A stretch of DNA of 64,000 nucleotides from Pterobdella sp. o SKG-2022 (taxonomy: Eukaryota > Annelida > Clitellata > Hirudinida > Piscicolidae), in the NCBI GenBank assembly GCA_964035795.1, contig OZ038322.1:3786427-3850426 (forward strand), written 5' to 3'. Both the position numbers and the translations under genes were made by a program. Under the pieces are notes generated by a model. It worked only from the letters and a program-made list of their open reading frames with translations, did not search any database and was not told where the DNA came from. This document shows, in pieces, positions 58,856-64,000 of this stretch (the first letter of the stretch is position 1; every line of letters begins with the position of its first letter).

Positions 58856-60300
58856 TTCTACAGAAAACTGATGAACGGTGAGTTGATACTGAATTGTACC
58901 TTCCTTTTATTCGTTTTGGAAAAGCACATGGTTAAAATCAGGAAACGATCAAAACTGAAATACGACATCATACAGTCTTCGTTATCCTAATGTACGACTT
59001 TGAAAATGTACCTACAACTATTAATTTTATTGAAACACTGCATTTTTTCAGATCAAAATGGTTCATTTGTGAATAAATTGTTTCAAAGCACTACAATATG
59101 AAAATAAAAACTTTCACCCAGATTAAAATGTGAATGCACAAATTTTAAATATTTCCTTCAACTGCAAAGGTTGAAACTTCAATCTTCCAGCTTTATGAAA
59201 ATTTCTAATAAACGAAAAATGTCAGATTGAAGCATTTCTGCTGAATTCTTATATAATTTTTCAATGAATCAAGGAAGTCAAAGGATTCAAGTCTTAGTAA
59301 TTAAACTTCAGGTTTGATTCGCGACATTTTTTATCATAGAAAATTTTGTAGATGTATTCCACTGTTTTATTTATAACTTGTTAACAATGCAAAACAGCTC
59401 CCAAGCACTACGCTTTCTATAAAGAAGTGTGTTTTTTACTGACCAATAGGTTTAAAGCAGATTTGGACAAAATTTATTTAATTTGCTGTTTTTCCCGCTA
59501 AGAAAGCATTTGAATGGCATTATTTATCACCAAAATATTAAAAAATAATAGTAAAAAAAAAAATTTTTAGCGGCAGAAACGGTAAATTTTAAAAATCTGG
59601 TTCAAACCTTTTTCAACCCCATTGGTCTATACTGAAAATCGATTTCTTTTAAATACTTAGCGTGAACTTTTACTGTACCAACTCTAGTTTGCGCATATAT
59701 GCTAAAACTCATGTTTAACCATTCTCTAATGTTTAACGGCATTTAAAATATTGAATTGAAACGGGGGAATATAGATACTTTGATATTATAAAATTCAAAA
59801 AAATTAATTTTTTGCCTATTGTAAATTGATTAAAAAAATTTTACTTTATGAAATAATTTAGTAGATATTGTTTTTAAAAAAATTATAATTGTTGACTGAT
59901 AGTTTATGAAGAAATTGAACTTACCGAAAATTTGAAGATGCAAGAAAATACGTGATTATTGATCTTTTGAAGACAACTCAGTGACATTCAGTTTGTAGTC
60001 CGTTTTTTTCAACAGAAGATGAGGCTTTTCTGAGTTAACTTTTTTTTTCATGCTGCGCGGTAATGAAAACTGGTTGTTGACATTCCAAACTTTTTGCGGT
60101 CCTTTTTCAGCATCTTTTACCAGACCACTTTTGGTCTTCCAGGTTTCTTCCTTGCTGGCACATTGATACTCTAACATGATAAAAATCCTAGCAATGGGAG
60201 TTGTTATATTGCCATATTTGACAGCAAGATGAAAACCAGAACAATAAAAGTTGCTTTATAAAGATGTTTGACATAGTGGTCTATTAAAAAAACAAACCAA
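58856..60300. other. No supported gene
   Basis: AT-rich. A minus-strand ORF at 59956-60177 (73 codons, Lys/Glu-rich) has no recognised domain and is left out as a gene. Confidence 0.4.
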
Positions 60301-60304
60301 ACAA

Positions 60305-61535
60305 GCTTGTAGAGCAGTTATAGATAATTGGTGGAAACAGAAGGCTGAAGAGGCAGAAAAAACAACACAACTGTCCATGAAGCAAGGCCGCAGAGGCTCA
60401 GTTTTAAAAATGCTCAAACTAGCGAAACTATCTAAAACGAAAGCCTCAACAAATTTGAAAAGCGAAGATGGTAAAAAGTTCTTTAGAAGACAAACTCGTC
60501 AGATGGAAATCCATTTCGAAGCAAAAGCTAAACCGCATGGCCCAATAGACACCAAAAACTTCGACATGCTCATGCCTCCAACAACTAAAATGAATGACGA
60601 GAAAGCTGAAAAGTTGTCTAAGCCGTTTTCTAAAGCCGAACTCTTTCATACAATAAAACAGTGCAAATTAGAAACGGTCCGGGTATAAACTCAATTAGCT
60701 CGAATATGCTTCAAATTGGTGCGGAGGTAACGGCAAGCTGGCTCAAAGTGATCACTGACTCTATATGGGAAACAGAAACCATTCCAAAAGATTGGCAACG
60801 GCAAATTATAATTCCAATCCACAAGAAGGGTTCTGTATCACTTTGCCAAAACTACAGAAGAATATCCCTATTATGTGTAGCCAGTAAGATTTTTGGCAGA
60901 GCAGTTTTGAACAGAATACAAAAGGTGGTAGAAAAACAATTAGACGACAATCAATGTGGATTAAGGCGGAGCAGAGGTTGTGTTGATCAAATTTTTTCAG
61001 TAAAATTTTTGATGCAAAGAGCCAAGGAGTTCAACAAGCCAATACATCTCTGCTTCGTAGACCTACAAAAGCCTATGACACAGTGAACAGAAGTGCCTTA
61101 TGGACAATACTGTCCAGATCCTTCAACATTCCAGAAAAATTAAGCCAGCTCATTAAAACCATTCATAGTGGGACAACCGGATTAGTACGTTCTGATGGCA
61201 AAATGTCTGAAGAGTTCCCAATAAGAGTAGGAGTGAAACAAAAAGACGTTTTAGCTTTCATGTTGTTCAACATGTTTCTCGACGCTGTTATTAAGGTTGC
61301 ACTGAAAGATCACCCAGACAAAGGCATTCACATAGAATACAGCTTCAATGCCCCGCTGGTATATAACAGTCGCCATAAGCTAGAAAACTCCAAAATTTTA
61401 CAAAATCTAGTTTATGCAGATGACATAATGCTCACAAGCAGCAACATTGGAAGCCTCCAATGGCTTGTTAATTCTGTAAACAGTACGTTTGTCAAATTCG
61501 GGCTGAAAATTAACCTCAATAAAACGAAATAAATG
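60305..61535 (+). mobile_element. LINE reverse transcriptase, long and only lightly damaged
   Basis: Three consecutive frames: 60377-60688 (Lys-rich linker, EDGKKFFRRQTRQMEIHFEA); 60661-61086 (NGPGINSISSNMLQ, IPKDWQRQIIIPIHKKGS, NYRRISLLCVASKIF, QCGLRRSRGCVDQIF, HLCFVDLQK); 61083-61532 (VNRSALWTILSRSFNIPEKL, GVKQKDVLAFMLFNMFLDAV and the catalytic YADD of NLVYADDIMLTSSN). The RT core is complete apart from about two frameshifts and changed residues (GVKQKDVLA for GVKQGCVLA). It stops at a TAA before the usual C-end. Younger than most LINE scraps here; it is followed by a CAA-rich tract. Confidence 0.92.
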
Positions 61536-62036
61536 TCTATAAACCCTGACTACAAAAATCCAAACAACGATATACAATGGAACGACACCAAATATTGTAA
61601 CAATAACAACTTCCTCAAAGAAAAAATTGACGACATCGATCATGGTCAATCTTGTAGCAACAAAAACAGCACAATTGACAATAACAACACTAATAATGTT
61701 AGTAGGTCGTCAAGGTTGAACTACAATTTGCGTAAAAGACCTTCTCAATGCAACGTTAATAACAACAGAATCGACAATAACAACAATAATCGCAATAACA
61801 ACAAAACCAAAAAAAAACCTCAACAACAGTAAAACTTATAGTACTAACAACAAGAATAGTAGCTGCAACAGCAAAGACAACAACGAAAATAGCACCAGCA
61901 AAACCTACAACAGTGTCAACAACAAGAAAAATAATTGCAACAAGTACAACAACAAGAATAGGAATAACCAAAAAAGTAACAACAGCAGCAGCTACAACAA
62001 TAGCAGCAGCAAAAACAATAGCAACAACAACAATAG
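61536..62036 (+). repeat. CAA/AAC-rich trinucleotide tract
   Basis: AACAAC, CAACAG and ACAATAGCAGC units dominate from about 61690 to 62040. In one frame it reads Asn/Gln-rich. It joins the end of the preceding LINE to the 5' end of the 2A-bearing LINE and may belong to the latter's 5' UTR. Confidence 0.75.
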
Positions 62037-64000
62037 CAGCAGCCCGGCGGAAGAACCCACCTTCTCGTGGTGTCGGGTGTGCACTCCAACAGGAGTGTCG
62101 AAGAGGTTCTAAACCACGTCAGCTTCCAGCCACAAAGCATTTCGAGAATTCATCCACCATTTTCATTGCTGCTCACTAAAAGTCACAAACAACTCAAAGC
62201 TGCAAGTTTCTTTCGGTACTTGCTCCAAAGTGTGTCGGAAGAGTCTTTGGAAGCTGGCGCTCAACAACAACAACAGCAGCAGCAACAGCCCGACTACAGG
62301 AACCCCCTTCACGCGATGTCGGGCCCAAAGGAGAGTTCCTTTTCACGACGAGAAAAAGCGAGAACACGAGAAACCATCATCCCTACCAGCACCATCACCA
62401 CAACCCCATACACCATCACCAATACAACCCCATACAAACCACTACCACCATTAAAAGAAAGAAAGAAAGTCAGTTTTTTCCCAAGGTCTGGGTCCACGGC
62501 CCTTGTCTTCAGACCGTCACCTTATAGGGCTCTCAAATCTAAACTTATCCGTGCTGGAGACATTGAACTCAATCCTGGTCCCAAACAGCCTTGCGGAGAA
62601 TGTGGGAAAACATGCACAGCAAAGGCGTTACGGTGTACCATGTGCAGACTCTTATCACCACAAATGCAGCGGCTTATCGAGGACGGAAGTGGTCAGATTT
62701 CGAGAGGCCGACATCTACCAATGCCGGAGATGCCACCCGCAGAATCCATCCCACCCATGCACCAAATGCAGAAGAAGCTTCCGAATAGGACAGAACGGGC
62801 TTAAGTGTCACTCCTGTAATCTTCCAACTCATCTTAGATGCACCAGACTGACACGGAATGAGCGTGAAAGAGCAAAGACGGGAGCGTTATCTTGGATTTG
62901 CTACCTTCGCTCGACGATGAGTAATGGCCAAGAAACGGAAGATGATCAAAATGACGGCGTTGACAACAATGATAAAGTACCACAAGAGTGCGCTAAGTGT
63001 AAGCATCCGATCAGGCACAAGGCCCCCAAGGCTACGTACAACGACTGTGGCGTTCATTACCATCTTGTATGCACAGGCCTCCTGAGAACCCAGAAAAAAG
63101 AGATCAGAGATGGACGCCGAGAGTGGAGCTGCTGTTCTGGTCGAGAGGTGACAGAAGTAGACCATGTGCTTTCACTCCCAGCTACAAACTTCCCAGGAAC
63201 TCTTGTGGAAACAAATACCTCCGCAGCTGAACCTGAAAAGGAACCAAAAGCCCAGCTTGATGGCACTTGGTGCACGGAATGCAAAGAAAAAATCCACCGT
63301 GGTGCTCGCCGACTCAAATGCAGTCAGTGTAAGAGTCCTTTCCACATCCAATGCATGACTACGATTAGAAGTAAAGCAAATGTGTACCTCCAAACACCTA
63401 CATGGAGTTGCCCCAGGTGCCGACCATAAGGAGATCAGAAAGACACTGACGACGACACCAAACCAAAGCTCGACAAGACCTCAGCCGGGATCTTCAAGCC
63501 ACAGATCAGTATACTACAGTGGAATGCAAATGGTATTTACAGGGAAAGCCAACTTCTTGAAGACTTAGAACAAGGTAGATGTAATCGCAATACAAGAAAC
63601 TCGCCTTCTCCCGCGCGATAAGACCCCAACTCTCACCAATTATCACCCAGTTCGTAGAGACCAACCATTACAAGGGGAAGCTCGGTGAAGAGGTCTTCTA
63701 ACGTATGTCAAGAAATTACTACCCTACTAAGTGTGCTGACCCCTCAACAATGAAGAAGGAGCTCTTGAAAGATTGTCAATACAGATCCCAATTTCCAACC
63801 AGCAGACAGTAACCATTTCCAATTGGTATCTCCCTCTGGAGAACTCCAATTTCCTGCAACGGATTGGTTTTTCAATGTCAGTTTTTCAACCAGAAATACA
63901 GAAGAATGAGATAATCTGTGCTTATTTGAATGCCCACAATGAAATATGGGATAAGCATGCACATTCTGACGATAGAGGTGCCCAGCTGGTGGAGGCCATC
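62037..64000 (+). mobile_element. 2A-bearing LINE: 5' UTR, zinc-finger ORF and endonuclease start
   Basis: The 5' region (62037-62160) is shared with 54645-54780. An ORF with an ATG at 62316 carries the 2A-like motif (62556-62582) and the first zinc-finger half (CGECGKTCTAKALRCTMC). A one-base shift near 62645 moves reading to the next frame, where HHKC, QCRRC and three more C4-type PHD-like fingers follow (CTKCRRSF, CAKCKHPI, CTECKEKI) to CPRCRP at 63426. One in-frame TAA (63427-63429) is followed in the same frame by ISILQWNANGI (63505 on), the start of an apurinic-type endonuclease; a second shift leads to VDVIAIQETRLLPRDKT. So the original was probably one long ORF: 2A, four fingers, endonuclease and, outside the window, RT. 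Such 2A-bearing elements are known from CR1-like and other LINEs of invertebrates. This copy is damaged and cut by the window edge. Confidence 0.9.
62556..62582 (+). other. 2A-like ribosome-skipping motif
   Basis: Codons spell GDIELNPGP, a perfect match to the D-V/I-E-x-N-P-G-P consensus at which the ribosome fails to form the Gly-Pro bond and releases the upstream product. It lies 81-89 codons after the ATG at 62316, preceded by the basic ALKSKLIRA. In published LINEs the motif is also at the N-terminal side of the zinc-finger ORF. Activity here is inferred from the motif only. Confidence 0.85.

Noticed and set aside
61760..62040. Asn/Gln-rich host protein exon
   Set aside because: The tract is trinucleotide repeat between two LINEs, and stops occur in each frame within it.

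Overview
This is a 64 kb piece of nuclear DNA from an animal, most likely an invertebrate. It is AT-rich, its genes carry many short introns, it uses the standard genetic code, and its first two recognisable genes (SSUH2 and RAD54L2/ARIP4) are animal genes. The second half is packed with decayed non-LTR retrotransposons, tRNA-derived SINEs and foldback (MITE-like) repeats. The phylum cannot be fixed from the sequence alone. No prokaryotic feature, CRISPR array, rRNA gene or true tRNA gene was found.

Layout. 1-182 is tetranucleotide microsatellite. 856-6212 (+) is a complete nine-exon SSUH2 (ssu-2 homologue) gene. 8821-15600 (+) is a nine-exon gene for a secreted protein of about 1,009 residues: signal peptide, basic Gln/Lys-rich coiled coil, then about 820 residues of Cys-free, Asp-rich thrombospondin-type-3-like calcium-binding repeats. 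16146-28920 (+) is a 23-exon RAD54L2/ARIP4 SNF2-family gene of about 1,985 residues; its introns hold a SINE, a foldback element and a LINE fragment. In all three genes the exon phases join without conflict to a single stop. All three lie on the same strand and are close together, but nothing suggests they are functionally linked.

From about 29 kb on, the DNA is repeat-rich with few genes. The one likely host gene is a Ser/Pro-rich protein on the minus strand (42136-43144, probably a last exon) that I do not recognise. Decayed, inverted, tandemly repeated copies of part of it lie at 40480-41095, inside a 2 kb segment bounded by about 30-base inverted repeats. The rest is LINE remnants on both strands, including one LINE tail inserted cleanly into another, SINE copies, a foldback family with about 80-base arms, and, at the right edge, a LINE whose ORF carries a 2A-like ribosome-skipping motif followed by four PHD-like zinc fingers and the start of an endonuclease.

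The points most worth attention are the Asp-rich calcium-binding protein; the unusually relaxed splice sites (19 of 38 inferred introns have a pyrimidine at donor position +3, and 7 of 38 end in AAG); the orphan Ser/Pro gene with its inverted pseudogene array; and the 2A-bearing LINE with older decayed copies nearby.
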